A DNA stretch of 64,000 nucleotides from Anaerolineaceae bacterium UBA6073 (GTDB taxonomy: Bacteria; Chloroflexota; Anaerolineae; Anaerolineales; Anaerolineaceae). A program made the translations under genes and the position numbers. Each line of letters starts with the position of its first letter. Position 1 is the first letter of the stretch. The notes beneath the pieces were generated by a model that was not told the origin of the DNA, ran no database searches, and saw nothing but the letters and a program-made list of their open reading frames with translations. The stretch spans positions 1 to 64,000 of the forward strand of contig DIXT01000027.1 in NCBI GenBank assembly GCA_002436085.1. Direction: 5' to 3'. This document shows, piece after piece, positions 26,663-35,760 of the stretch.

Positions 26663-27034
26663 CTATTTTTTAGCGGGCATGCTGCGGCTGGCAAGCACAT
26701 TGATCCCAGTGCCCAGTACGTTCTCCAGCACAACCGTCTTCATCACCACGGGCGCCTCAAGCTCCACCTTGCGAATCTCCGCCAACACCTGCGGAATCAT
26801 CGGCTTTGGAACCGGCCGTTCGGTATACACCGGCAGCAGCGGATGGAAACCGTTGCGGATTTTCACCGTGGTTGCTACCATGCGCCGGGGGTCAGACGTT
26901 TCAGCGTTGGCGTAGTCCAGGCCTTTCTTGCAGGAATTGCCAGTCACTCCCAGCACTTCCCCGTTTTCCATCAGTACAGTCAAAGCGCAGCCCTGCGGAC
27001 AGGCGGTGCAAATGAAATTAACTTCTTCAGCCAT
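26663..27034 (-). CDS. DUF1667 domain protein, redox partner of the glpA operon
   Basis: 123 residues. The N-terminus has a cysteine cluster FICTACPQGCALTV, plus a fourth Cys in GNSCKKGLDYA, fitting an Fe-S or zinc site. The rest is the small DUF1667 domain (VATTVKIRNGFHPLLPVYT...PVPKP). It is third in a tight leftward operon after a GlpA-type dehydrogenase and an FAD oxidoreductase, an order also known from Thermotoga and many Firmicutes. It probably relays electrons from glycerol-3-phosphate oxidation; this is inference. AGGAGG precedes the ATG. Confidence 0.88.
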   Translation of the reverse strand: MAEEVNFICTACPQGCALTVLMENGEVLGVTGNSCKKGLDYANAETSDPRRMVATTVKIRNGFHPLLPVYTERPVPKPMIPQVLAEIRKVELEAPVVMKTVVLENVLGTGINVLASRSMPAKK

Positions 27035-27042
27035 CTTTCCTC

Positions 27043-28320
27043 CTAACGCGGATTGATATCAATGGTAAGCTTGCTGGCTTTGGCAACGTCCGCATAGTTC
27101 TTGGTCTTCAGGACGACGGTCACCATTTCACCGGGGCGGACGTAACGTTCCGCTTTACGGGTAATCAGGTTCTCGCCGTCGTGCACTTCCACCCACACCG
27201 GCTGTTCAATCGGGCGGGTGACGCGCATTTGCAGACGGACGTCTTCTGCTTCCAGCGTGCTCTTATCCAGTTTGTGTGGTACAACATACCGCACATTCTT
27301 GCCGGCGACAAGCGGCGTGTAGCGGGCTTCAGCGTTGCGCAGCGCAATGGCGTACTTTGCCGCGCTCTTTCCGGCCGAGAAACCAGCTTCAGAAACCCAG
27401 TCCACCAGGTCGTAAACGTGCACCACGTTGCCTGCCGCGAAGATGCCGGGAACATTGGTCTGGAAAGTCTCATCCACATACGGACCGCTGGTGATCGGGT
27501 CGAGCTTTACGCCAGCCTTGCGGGAGAGTTCGTTTTCCGGGATGAGGCCCACGGAAAGCAGCAGGGTATCGCATGGGATGATCTCCTCCGTGCCAGGGAC
27601 GAAGTTCCACTTTTCGTCCACCTGGACAGCCTCGATGGCTTCCACCCGATTCTTGCCCAGAATGCGCTTGATGGTGTGGTTGAGCTGCAGGGGAATGTCA
27701 TAGTCCTGCAGGCACTGCACCAGGTTGCGGCTGAGCCCGGAAAGGTAAGACTGAATTTCCAGCACGCGTTCCACGTGCGCGCCTTCAAAGGTCAAGCGGC
27801 GCGCCATGATCATGCCGATATCGCCCGAACCGAGGATGACGACCTCTTTGCCGGGCATGTAGCCTTCCACATTCACCCAGCGCTGGGCGGTGCCAGCGGT
27901 ATAGATCCCATTCGGGCGATATCCCGGGATGCGGATCTGGGCGCGGGTGCGCTCGCGGCAGCCCATCGCCAGTACGATCGAGCGGGCTTCAATTTCAACG
28001 TACCCGTGTTCTTTGCTGGAAAGGAACAGGTGGCGCTGGGGCGTGATATCCATCACCATCGTGTTCAGCAGCACTTCCACGTGCAAGCTCAGCATCTCCT
28101 CAATAAAGTGCTGGGCATACCCGGGTCCTGGCAGGTCTTCTTTTAACAGTTCCAGTCCAAAACCATTGTGGATGCACTGCAGCAGGATGCCGCCCAGTTC
28201 GGTATCGCGTTCGATGATCAAGACATCATCCGCGCCGGCTTTTTTGGCTTCAATCGCCGCTGCAACGCCGCCCGGGCCGCTGCCAACAATAACAACATCA
28301 TAGATTTGTTTCGCTAACAT
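27043..28320 (-). CDS. NAD(P)/FAD-dependent oxidoreductase of the glpA operon
   Basis: 425 residues. The N-terminal FAD fold is VVIVGSGPGGVAAAIEAKKAG; a second dinucleotide fold is at KEVVILGSGDIGMIMARRL (about 170-190), and ATxNxxH-like FAD closing is at FAAGNVVHVYDLVDWV. The C-terminal 80 residues form a small beta domain specific to this group. Pyridine nucleotide-disulfide reductase fold without a redox CxxC in the usual position. It starts 1 bp past glpA and shares its transcript. Probably takes electrons from the glycerol-3-phosphate dehydrogenase flavin to NAD or to the DUF1667 protein. Confidence 0.88.
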   Translation of the reverse strand: MLAKQIYDVVIVGSGPGGVAAAIEAKKAGADDVLIIERDTELGGILLQCIHNGFGLELLKEDLPGPGYAQHFIEEMLSLHVEVLLNTMVMDITPQRHLFLSSKEHGYVEIEARSIVLAMGCRERTRAQIRIPGYRPNGIYTAGTAQRWVNVEGYMPGKEVVILGSGDIGMIMARRLTFEGAHVERVLEIQSYLSGLSRNLVQCLQDYDIPLQLNHTIKRILGKNRVEAIEAVQVDEKWNFVPGTEEIIPCDTLLLSVGLIPENELSRKAGVKLDPITSGPYVDETFQTNVPGIFAAGNVVHVYDLVDWVSEAGFSAGKSAAKYAIALRNAEARYTPLVAGKNVRYVVPHKLDKSTLEAEDVRLQMRVTRPIEQPVWVEVHDGENLITRKAERYVRPGEMVTVVLKTKNYADVAKASKLTIDINPR

Positions 28321-28321
28321 C

Positions 28322-29806
28322 TCAGCCCTCCACCTGTTTTGTCTGTCGGAATAAGTATTCTGAACCGGTGCCGCGCTTGGTCACTTCCAGCGGAGAGATG
28401 CCGAGCTCGCGGGAAAGAATGGTCACCACGCGGGTCATGTCAAAACCGCCCTGGCAGCGGCCGGTGCCCAGCCAGGTGCGCCGCTTAATGGCGTCGTAAG
28501 TCCGGGCGGGAATCGGCGCGCGAATCTCCGCGATAATTTCGCCCTCGGTGATATTCTCGCAGCGGCAAATGACCTGTCCGAAGCGGGGGTCCATCTCGAC
28601 CAGCAGCTGACGGTCCTTGTGAGACATATTGCGGAAGCGCGGTCTGCCGGGTCGGATCGGGTCCCAATCCTTTTTCTCTACAAACTTTTCGCCGGCGTCG
28701 CGCAGCATGTCCACCACCTCTTCAGCGATGGCCGGCGCTGAGGTCAGCCCGGGCGATTCGATGCCGCCCAGGTTCACCAGGCCCTGCACCTCTTCCGGTA
28801 TTTCGATGATGTAATCGTTGTTATAAACCACACCGGGCGTCTTGCAGGGACCGTTGCCCATCGGGCGCAGGCCTGCAAAGTTCGCAATGGAATGGCGCAG
28901 GTTCAAAGATGGTACCAGCTTGAGCGCGCCGGCCGCCACTTCCTCCAGCCCCTCTTTGGTGGAGGAGGTATCTTCTTTATCCTCGATAATCGTGCCATTC
29001 GGTCCGGCGATGGTGTTCTCGTGCAGCGTGGTGGTCACCAGGATGCCCTTGCCCTTGGCGGAAGGTACCGGGAAAAGCACATTGTCAATGGAAACATCCG
29101 CGCGGTCAAAGATATAATACTCGCCCTTACGCGGTTTGATGATGAATTCCGGACGCACGCCGGCTTTGTGCATCACGTCGTCGGAATAGATGCCGGCGGA
29201 GTTGATGACCCAACGGCACAGGAAATCCCCGCGGTTGGTGCGCACGCCGATGATGCGTTTACCTTCCATGATGAAATCCTGGAAGGCGGTGTTCAGCAGC
29301 ACTTTCGCGCCATTCATCACGGCGTTTTCACCCGCGGCTACAGTAACCTGGAAGGGGTCGCAGATGCCGCCGGTGGAAGCCCACAGCGCGCCGCTTGTCT
29401 CAGGGTTGATGTTCTTCTCGCGAGCGCGCATTTCCGCGCCGTCGATCATCATCATGCCGGGCACGCCGTTCTTTTTACCCTGGTCCATCAGCTTGTGCAC
29501 CAGCGGGAGCTCATCGTCCCCGATCGCCACCACATAGTCGCCGCGCCGTTCGAAGGCGAAATTGAGTTCGCCAGCCAGCGTATCCCACATGGCATTGCCT
29601 TTTACGTTCATGCGGGCTTTCAGGGAGCCGGGCAGTGGGTCGTAGCCAGCGTGGACAATGGCGGTATTGGCGCTTGAGCAGCCCATACCGACATCGGCTT
29701 CTTTCTCAATGAGCAGCACCTTCCCTTCATACCGGGAAAGCCAGCGGGCGATCATGCATCCGACCACTCCCCCGCCGATGATAATATAATCATATTTTTC
29801 CTGCAC
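28322..29806 (-). CDS. glpA: Anaerobic-type glycerol-3-phosphate dehydrogenase (GlpA-like)
   Basis: 494 residues from a GTG preceded by GGAGGT; a TTG 12 bp upstream would overlap that site. Oxidises glycerol-3-phosphate to dihydroxyacetone phosphate. FAD motif YIIIGGGVVGCMIARWLSRY, then DAO-fold blocks (CSSANTAIVHAGYD, GGICDPF, GLRPMGNGPCKTPGV). The C-terminal third has a BFD-like [2Fe-2S] region: VICRCENITEGEI and WLGTGRCQGGFD. The position that is often a fourth Cys (CQGGFC) is Asp here. First gene of the operon with the FAD oxidoreductase and DUF1667 protein. Divergent from the esterase and glpF arm. Confidence 0.92.
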   Translation of the reverse strand: MQEKYDYIIIGGGVVGCMIARWLSRYEGKVLLIEKEADVGMGCSSANTAIVHAGYDPLPGSLKARMNVKGNAMWDTLAGELNFAFERRGDYVVAIGDDELPLVHKLMDQGKKNGVPGMMMIDGAEMRAREKNINPETSGALWASTGGICDPFQVTVAAGENAVMNGAKVLLNTAFQDFIMEGKRIIGVRTNRGDFLCRWVINSAGIYSDDVMHKAGVRPEFIIKPRKGEYYIFDRADVSIDNVLFPVPSAKGKGILVTTTLHENTIAGPNGTIIEDKEDTSSTKEGLEEVAAGALKLVPSLNLRHSIANFAGLRPMGNGPCKTPGVVYNNDYIIEIPEEVQGLVNLGGIESPGLTSAPAIAEEVVDMLRDAGEKFVEKKDWDPIRPGRPRFRNMSHKDRQLLVEMDPRFGQVICRCENITEGEIIAEIRAPIPARTYDAIKRRTWLGTGRCQGGFDMTRVVTILSRELGISPLEVTKRGTGSEYLFRQTKQVEG

Positions 29807-29834
29807 GCTTACCTCCAATCAAAATTGTCACAAT

Positions 29835-29880
29835 CAAAAAAAGCAGCCGGTTTACCTTCCCGAGGAAAGCAGCCAGCGGC
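29835..29880 (-). promoter_or_regulatory. Possible leader hairpin with U-run upstream of glpA
   Basis: Read leftward, an imperfect hairpin (GCTGGCTGCTTTCC, loop TCG, GGAAGGTAAACCGGC) ends in TGCTTTTTTTG, about 30 bases before the glpA start. It looks like an attenuator or a leader terminator. The remaining region to 30212, about 330 bp, shows no gene. Confidence 0.35.
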
Positions 29881-30212
29881 AATATTCCCAATTTGTAAAA
29901 GTACAGGCGCTCAAGCCGAAGAGTCAGCTTAGGCAGGCTGTCTTAATCAGAGATTCAGAAAAAAGATTGCGCTGCGCCCGGTTAAAAATTGACTGGGGAA
30001 GCTGCCTGAAGTCCAATTTTCTTTTCATTTTCAAGTCAATTCCCAAATCCCGCTGGTTCTTCGGTGAGTTCACGTGATTATATCAATAAATTGTCGTTTT
30101 GCGGCTTTTTCTGTATTTTTTACACGCATTCACCATAATATTCGCGTTTCGTTATACCAATGTTTTTCCAGACACCCGCAGCGCAGGTTTTCAAACACAA
30201 TAAAGGAATTTC

Positions 30213-31115
30213 ATGAAAAAGGTCATTCCACGCATGCTGCTCCTTATGCTCTCCGCGCTGATTCTGCTGCCGCTCGGACTGCACCTGACGCTACGCGTCG
30301 CGGACCGGACAAACGGGTCGCTGATGAGTTCCGGGCAGGAGCGCCGTTATTTGCTGTATGTACCGGGGACGGCTGACCTCTCCCAACCCATCCCTTTAAT
30401 CCTGACGCTGCACGGCTTTGCCCAATGGCCCGCCAATCAGGCTGATGTCAGTCAATGGAACGCTCTGGCAGACGCGCGCGGCTTCCTGGTCGTCTACCCG
30501 GCGGGTACGGGTTTCCCCAAGCGCTGGGACGCAGCCAGCCCTGCGGCAGAAAACGAGGATATCGTTTTTCTGTCTGATCTGATTGACTCGCTTTCGCGCG
30601 AGTACCCCATCGACCCGAACATGATTTACATCAACGGGCTTTCTAACGGCGGGGGTATGTCCTTCGCGTTTTCCTGCGCATTCTTTGAAAGAGTGGCTGC
30701 CTTTGGCTCTGTTGCGGGGGCGTACGTGACGCCTTGGCAGAATTGTGAGCAGAAGCGCCAGGTGCCGGCCGTCATTTTTCACGGAGACGCGGACCCTATT
30801 GTGCCTTTTACCGGCGGGCAATCCGGTCGCAACAAATTGTTGCTGCCCGACATTGAAACCTGGGTGCGCCAGCTGGCTGAGCACAACGCTTGCTCCGGAT
30901 CCACAGCGGAAATTCCGACGGCAGAGGGCGTGCGGGGCGAACGCTTTGAGAATTGCGCGGCAGACCTCGATTACTACATCGTCGCGGGCGGCGGTCATAC
31001 CTGGCCTGATGGAAACCCGCTGCCAAAATGGATCACGGGAAAAACCTCCGACCAGCTTGATGCCAGCACCGTGATGTGGGAATTCTTCCAGGCGCACTCG
31101 CTGAATACAGAGTAA
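30213..31115 (+). CDS. Exported esterase, PHB-depolymerase / LpqC-like family
   Basis: 300 residues. An N-terminal signal or anchor (about 5-28, LLLMLSALILLPLGL) directs it outside. Alpha/beta hydrolase fold: LILTLHGFAQWP (oxyanion strand), NGLSNGGGMSFAFSCAF with the nucleophile Ser in GLSNGG, HGDADPIVPFTGG (Asp) and GGGHTWPDG (His). It matches the esterase_PHB / feruloyl-esterase-like family, which cleaves polyester or feruloyl bonds. It lies between two glycerol arms; release of alcohol from esters would fit, but this is inference. It has its own upstream region. Confidence 0.85.
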   Translation: MKKVIPRMLLLMLSALILLPLGLHLTLRVADRTNGSLMSSGQERRYLLYVPGTADLSQPIPLILTLHGFAQWPANQADVSQWNALADARGFLVVYPAGTGFPKRWDAASPAAENEDIVFLSDLIDSLSREYPIDPNMIYINGLSNGGGMSFAFSCAFFERVAAFGSVAGAYVTPWQNCEQKRQVPAVIFHGDADPIVPFTGGQSGRNKLLLPDIETWVRQLAEHNACSGSTAEIPTAEGVRGERFENCAADLDYYIVAGGGHTWPDGNPLPKWITGKTSDQLDASTVMWEFFQAHSLNTE

Positions 31116-31169
31116 AATCTGGATTTAACAAATGTTTAAAGAATACAGGAACAAATTAATATTTGTTTT

Positions 31170-31245
31170 TTGCCTGTTTGTATAACTGTTATTCATTGCC
31201 TGTTTGTATAAACTCGTTGACTCGCAACAAACAATATGCTATAGT
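31170..31245 (+). promoter_or_regulatory. Direct-repeat operator and promoter of the glpF operon
   Basis: TTGCCTGTTTGTATAA occurs at 31170-31185 and again at 31196-31211, a 26-bp period that is near 2.5 helical turns. It is followed at once by TTGACT (31217-31222), a 17-bp spacer and TATAGT (31240-31245). Repeats directly upstream of the -35 suggest an activator site. Confidence 0.6.
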
Positions 31246-31251
31246 AAATAC

Positions 31252-31573
31252 AATTCGGAAAACTCCAGCCGCCCATTTTATGGGTGATAAGCATTACTGG
31301 AAGTTGTGTTGTGGATCGCAATGTCAGGAGGAATGCGGGCAGGACCAGCTTGCTAAGAAAATAGACCGCTTTTTACATATCGGCCGCGTGGAGTTGAGTC
31401 TCATCTCATTATCTCCACAGTGATTGATCCACATCCTAACAACTTCGTTTGAGTAATTTGGAGTAACTTTTTTACGAAAGGAGGCACCAGGAATAAGACC
31501 AAACCTTTGTAGACCGTTCAACCCCAAACTTTTAAGATCATTTTAAACATATTCAAAAGGAGATTTTGTAAAG
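31252..31573 (+). other. Long untranslated leader of the glpF operon
   Basis: About 320 nt from the predicted start to glpF without a convincing gene. It holds a hairpin GTGGAG...CTCCAC (about 31388-31418) and an isolated AAAGGAGG (31478-31485) with no start codon at the right distance. A 47-codon frame at 31280 is cysteine-rich (LCCGSQCQEECG) but lacks a ribosome site. A regulatory RNA is possible; I recognise no known riboswitch. Confidence 0.35.
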
Positions 31574-32368
31574 ATGGAAAACAGAACGTTCAAAGAGTTT
31601 ATCGGTGAGGTGTTTGGTACATTTATCCTCATCCTGCTTGGTGACGGTGTGGTTGCCAATGTTGGTTTGGCCCCCCGTGTTGCAGGCACCGCCTACAACT
31701 GGAACACCATTACCATCGGCTGGGCCTTCGCGGTCATCATTGCCGTGTACGTGTCCGCTGGCGTCTCCGGCGCTCACCTGAACCCTGCTGTGACCCTCGG
31801 TCTGGCAGTTCGCCGCGGCTTCCCGTGGAAAAAGGTCCTCCCCTATATCGTTGCTCAGATGATCGGCGCCTTCCTCGGCGCTGCCGCTGTGTACCTTGTG
31901 TACCGCGACGGCCTCGTGGCTGCCGGCATGCCCAACGTGTGGTCAACCGGTCCTGGTGCTGTTTACGATACCGTCTTCTTTGGCGCTGACAAAGCCGGCG
32001 CTGCGGGAACCTCCTACAGCATGCTGACCACCATCATCGCCGAACTGTTCGGTACCTTCATGCTCACCTGGGGTATTGCTGCCAGCGGCGACCTGAAGAA
32101 CAATGGTCTGAAGGATAACCTGGGCGGCCTCATTGTGGGCTTCACCGTGCTCGCAGTTGGTCTCTCTCTCGGCGGCCCCAGCGGCTACTCCATCAATCCT
32201 GCCCGTGACCTCGGCCCCCGCCTCTTCGGCGCGTTGGCTGGCACCAAGGGCCTCTTCGATGGTCTGTACTGGCTGATCCCGCCGGTGCTCGTGCCCGCAA
32301 TCGCTGGCCCCATCGGCTTCTGGCTGTACGATGTGCTCGTCGCCAAGAATCTGCCCAAGAAAGACTAA
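31574..32368 (+). CDS. glpF: Glycerol uptake facilitator (aquaglyceroporin)
   Basis: 264 residues with six membrane segments and two half-helices. Both NPA boxes are present: GAHLNPAVTLG (first) and GYSINPARDLGPRL (second); the Asp after the second NPA is typical of glycerol-conducting members. Passive entry of glycerol across the inner membrane. The start has AAAAGGAG upstream. First gene of glpF-dhaK-dhaL-glpK, so imported glycerol meets its kinase directly. Confidence 0.96.
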   Translation: MENRTFKEFIGEVFGTFILILLGDGVVANVGLAPRVAGTAYNWNTITIGWAFAVIIAVYVSAGVSGAHLNPAVTLGLAVRRGFPWKKVLPYIVAQMIGAFLGAAAVYLVYRDGLVAAGMPNVWSTGPGAVYDTVFFGADKAGAAGTSYSMLTTIIAELFGTFMLTWGIAASGDLKNNGLKDNLGGLIVGFTVLAVGLSLGGPSGYSINPARDLGPRLFGALAGTKGLFDGLYWLIPPVLVPAIAGPIGFWLYDVLVAKNLPKKD

Positions 32369-32443
32369 TTTTTAAAATCGGAACGACAGCCGCTGCATCT
32401 GCACGCTAGTCTGAATGATTAGTTTAGAAAGGAGACACTGCTT

Positions 32444-33445
32444 ATGAAGAAATTAATTAACAAGCCCGAGGATGTCGTTTTGGAGGAGCTTCAGGGTATC
32501 GAGCTGGCTCACCCTGACATCGTAAAGGTGTTCTACGATCCAAATTACATCGTCCGTGCCGACGCCCCCGTGAAGGGAAAAGTAGGCCTTGTCTCCGGTG
32601 GAGGCAGCGGCCACGAACCCATGCACGGCGGTTTTGTGGGAATGGGAATGCTTGACGCCGCCTGCCCGGGCGCCGTTTTCACCAGCCCCACCCCCGATCA
32701 AATGCTCGAAGCCACCAAAGCCGTCAACGGCGGCGCAGGTGTCCTGCATATCGTCAAGAACTATACCGGCGACGTGATGAACTTCGAAATGGCTGCCGAC
32801 CTGGCAAAGGAAGAAGGCATCGAAGTTGAGTCCGTCGTGGTGGATGACGATGTGGCTGTAAAGGACAGCACCTGGACTGCCGGACGACGCGGCGTTGGCC
32901 TGACCGTGCTGATGGAAAAGATTGTTGGCGCTGCCGCTGAAGAAGGCCGCTCCCTTAAGGAAGTTGCTGATCTGGCGCGCAAAGTCAACGCTCAAGGCCG
33001 CAGTATGGGCATGGCGCTCACTTCCTGTGTTGTCCCGCATGTTGGCAAACCGTCCTTTGACCTGCCCGAAGATGAGATGGAAATTGGCATCGGCATCCAC
33101 GGCGAGCCTGGACGCGTCCGCATGAAGCTGGAACCCGCCGACAAGGTGACCGAAATGCTGCTCACCCCGGTCGTCGAGGACCTGCCCTTCAAGGCTGGCG
33201 ATGAAGTTTTGCTGTTCGTCAACAGCATGGGCGGCACTCCCCTGATTGAACTCTACATTATTTACCGCAAAGCGGTTCAGATGCTTGAGGCGAAGGGTAT
33301 TAAAGTGACCCGCCACCTGATCGGTCCCTACATCACCAGTCTGGAAATGGCTGGAGCTTCCATCACCCTGCTCAAACTGGACGCTGACCTGACCAAACTC
33401 TGGGACGCGCCGGTGAAGACCGCTGGAATGCGCTGGGGAATTTAG
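32444..33445 (+). CDS. dhaK: Dihydroxyacetone kinase subunit K
   Basis: 333 residues, full DhaK length. Binds dihydroxyacetone covalently through a histidine, visible in IGIGIHGEPG (about residue 219); substrate loop GGGSGHEPMHGGF near residue 50, and VDDDVAV. The phosphate comes from DhaL-bound ADP/ATP, so this is the PTS-type system rather than an ATP-dependent single-chain kinase. AAAGGAG precedes the ATG. A perfect 12-bp hairpin separates it from dhaL. Confidence 0.96.
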   Translation: MKKLINKPEDVVLEELQGIELAHPDIVKVFYDPNYIVRADAPVKGKVGLVSGGGSGHEPMHGGFVGMGMLDAACPGAVFTSPTPDQMLEATKAVNGGAGVLHIVKNYTGDVMNFEMAADLAKEEGIEVESVVVDDDVAVKDSTWTAGRRGVGLTVLMEKIVGAAAEEGRSLKEVADLARKVNAQGRSMGMALTSCVVPHVGKPSFDLPEDEMEIGIGIHGEPGRVRMKLEPADKVTEMLLTPVVEDLPFKAGDEVLLFVNSMGGTPLIELYIIYRKAVQMLEAKGIKVTRHLIGPYITSLEMAGASITLLKLDADLTKLWDAPVKTAGMRWGI

Positions 33446-33459
33446 TAACGATGCACATA

Positions 33460-33490
33460 GGTTCTGGAGTGGATTTTTCACTCCAGAACC
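33460..33490 (+). other. Perfect intercistronic hairpin between dhaK and dhaL
   Basis: GGTTCTGGAGTG (33460-33471) pairs fully with CACTCCAGAACC (33479-33490) with a 7-base loop and no T-run after it. Probably an RNA-stabilising or processing stem rather than a terminator. Confidence 0.6.
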
Positions 33491-33509
33491 GCTTTATACG
33501 AGGTAAAAC

Positions 33510-34145
33510 GTGGCTATATCAAGAGATGATGTTTTAGCGTGGATTCGGGCCTTTGCCCAGATCATAGAGGAAAACAACGAATATCTTACCAACCTCGATC
33601 GCGAAATTGGCGACGCGGATCACGGTGCCAATATGAACCGGGGCTTTAAAGCTGTCATGACCAAACTGCCAACGCTGGAAACAGGAGATATTCCCAGCAT
33701 CCTGAAGGGTGTAGGGATGACGCTGCTGTCCTCCGTTGGCGGCGCGAGCGGTCCTTTATATTCAACGGTTTTTATGCAACTCAGCAAAACCTTTGCGGGG
33801 AAAGAACAGCTTGAACTGGCTGACTGGTGTGCGGGTTGGGAAGCAGCCGAACAAGGCGTGCAGATGCGCGGGAAAGCAGTCCCCGGGGAAAAAACCATGG
33901 TGGACGCAATGCAGCCCGCGTTGGACGCGCTGAAAGAAGCGGTTGCGCAAAACCTGCCCATTGGCGAAGGACTGCGCAAATCTGCGGATGCAGCTCATGA
34001 GGGTATGTTGGCAACTATTCCGTTGGTTGCGCGCAAAGGCCGCGCCAGTTATTTGGGCGAGCGCAGCGCAAACCATCAGGATCCCGGCGCGACTTCCACC
34101 TATTTTCTGCTTGACTCAGCCGCAAAAACCTGGGCAAATTGTTAA
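33510..34145 (+). CDS. dhaL: Dihydroxyacetone kinase subunit L
   Basis: 211 residues, GTG start after CGAGGTAAAAC. Nucleotide-binding subunit: the Mg-binding motif EIGDADHGANMNRGF has its aspartates, followed by GGASGPLYST and a second block PGEKTMVDAMQPALDAL, with GRASYLGERS...DPGATS at the end. ADP stays bound and is re-phosphorylated by DhaM. Works with the DhaK encoded upstream. Confidence 0.95.
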   Translation: MAISRDDVLAWIRAFAQIIEENNEYLTNLDREIGDADHGANMNRGFKAVMTKLPTLETGDIPSILKGVGMTLLSSVGGASGPLYSTVFMQLSKTFAGKEQLELADWCAGWEAAEQGVQMRGKAVPGEKTMVDAMQPALDALKEAVAQNLPIGEGLRKSADAAHEGMLATIPLVARKGRASYLGERSANHQDPGATSTYFLLDSAAKTWANC

Positions 34146-34188
34146 TGCCCGGATACTGTCAAATTCAATTAGTATAAAAGGAGAAACA

Positions 34189-35688
34189 ATGGCAAAGTAC
34201 GTAGGAGCAGTTGATCAGGGTACTACCAGCACCCGCTTTATGATTTTTGACCACAAGGGCGCAGTGGTAGGCTATGATCAGAAAGAACACGAACAGATTT
34301 ACCCGAAACCCGGTTGGGTAGAACACAATCCCCTTGAGATCTGGCAGGCTACACAGGACGTTATCAAAGGCGCTCTGGAAAAACTCCATATCGATATCAA
34401 GGAAATCGCCGCGGTCGGCGTCACCAACCAGCGCGAAACCACCGTAGTCTGGGAAAAAGCCACCGGCAAACCCGTCTACAACGCCATCGTCTGGCAGGAC
34501 ACCCGCACAGACCAAATCTGCAACGAACTCGCCAAAGAAGGCGGTCAGGACAAATACCGCACCAAAGTTGGTCTGCCTCTGGCGACCTACTTCTCCGGTA
34601 TGAAAGTCAAGTGGATTCTGGACAACGTTCCCGGCGTCCGCGAAAGAGCTGAAAAAGGCGAAATTCTCTTCGGCAACATCGACACCTGGGTGATCTGGAA
34701 CCTCACCGGCGGCCCCAAGGGCGGTGTGCATGTGACCGATGTCACCAATGGCTCCCGCACCTTCATGATGAATCTGGAAACCCTTGACTGGGATCCCGAT
34801 ATGCTGAAAGACCTCGGCATCCCGCGCGCTATGCTCCCGACGATCAAACCCTCCTCTGAAGTTTATGGCTACTGCCAGAACTCCGGTTTGGACGGCATCC
34901 CGGTAGCAGGCGACCTGGGCGACCAGCAAGCCGCGCTCTTCGGCCAGACTTGCTACGATGCAGGCGAAGCCAAGAACACTTACGGCACCGGCTGCTTCAT
35001 GCTCATGAACACCGGCACCAAACCGATCCAGTCCAAGAATGGTCTGCTGACCACCCTCGGCTACAAGATTGGCAAAGAACCCGCCGTGTACGCCCTTGAA
35101 GGCTCCATCGCCATCACCGGCGCCCTCGTGCAGTGGATGCGCGACAACCTCAAGATGATCCAGAAGTCAGCTGACATCGAAGAGCTGGCCAAGACTGTTG
35201 ATGATGCCGGCGGCATTTACTTCGTGCCTGCCTTCTCCGGTCTCTTCGCTCCCTATTGGAAGAGCGATGCCCGCGGCGCTATCGTTGGTCTGACCCGCTA
35301 CGTTGCTGCCGGCCATCTCGCCCGCGCAGTCCTGGAAGCCACCGCTTACCAGACCCGCGAAGTGCTGGATGCCATGAACCTGGACTCCGGCGTTCCGCTG
35401 AAAGCCCTCAAGGTTGACGGCGGCATGGTCTTCAACGAGACCCTGATGCAGTTCCAGGCCGATATCCTGGGCGTGCCCGTAATTCGCCCGACCGTTGCGG
35501 AAACCACCGCTCTCGGTGCTGCCTATGCCGCTGGTTTGGCTGTAGGCTTCTGGGAGAAAGTTGACGACCTGCGCGTTAACTGGGGCAAGGATAAGGAATG
35601 GGAACCCAAGATGGATCCCGAGACACGTGCCAAACTCTACAAGGGTTGGAAGAAGGCCGTGACCCGCACATTCGATTGGGTCGAATAG
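34189..35688 (+). CDS. glpK: Glycerol kinase
   Basis: 499 residues from the ATG after AAAAGGAGAAACA. The open frame extends upstream to 33943, but that part overlaps dhaL out of frame and is not protein. FGGY kinase: VGAVDQGTTSTRFMIFD (phosphate 1), NQRETTVVWEKATGKP and WQDTRT, AGDLGDQQAALFGQ, then LKVDGGMVFNETLMQFQAD near residue 405. Phosphorylates glycerol to glycerol-3-phosphate for the GlpA-type enzyme across the intergenic region. No EIIA-Glc-type contact can be judged here. Confidence 0.97.
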   Translation: MAKYVGAVDQGTTSTRFMIFDHKGAVVGYDQKEHEQIYPKPGWVEHNPLEIWQATQDVIKGALEKLHIDIKEIAAVGVTNQRETTVVWEKATGKPVYNAIVWQDTRTDQICNELAKEGGQDKYRTKVGLPLATYFSGMKVKWILDNVPGVRERAEKGEILFGNIDTWVIWNLTGGPKGGVHVTDVTNGSRTFMMNLETLDWDPDMLKDLGIPRAMLPTIKPSSEVYGYCQNSGLDGIPVAGDLGDQQAALFGQTCYDAGEAKNTYGTGCFMLMNTGTKPIQSKNGLLTTLGYKIGKEPAVYALEGSIAITGALVQWMRDNLKMIQKSADIEELAKTVDDAGGIYFVPAFSGLFAPYWKSDARGAIVGLTRYVAAGHLARAVLEATAYQTREVLDAMNLDSGVPLKALKVDGGMVFNETLMQFQADILGVPVIRPTVAETTALGAAYAAGLAVGFWEKVDDLRVNWGKDKEWEPKMDPETRAKLYKGWKKAVTRTFDWVE

Positions 35689-35708
35689 TTCTAAGTTTGA
35701 GTTAGAAT

Positions 35709-35748
35709 ACAGGGGCGACGCGATCAACACGCCGCCCCTGTTATTATT
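35709..35748 (+). terminator. Terminator after glpK
   Basis: ACAGGGGCG (35709-35717) pairs with CGCCCCTGT (35733-35741), then TATTATTAT. The T-run is interrupted, so readthrough to the next genes is possible. Confidence 0.6.
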
Positions 35749-35760
35749 ATCGGAGAAAAT

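Noticed and set aside
31280..31423. Cysteine-rich 47-codon frame in the glpF leader
   Set aside because: No ribosome site and no recognisable family; kept only as a note on the leader.
33943..34188. N-terminal extension of glycerol kinase
   Set aside because: It overlaps dhaL out of frame; the ATG at 34189 follows a ribosome site and begins the conserved kinase N-terminus.
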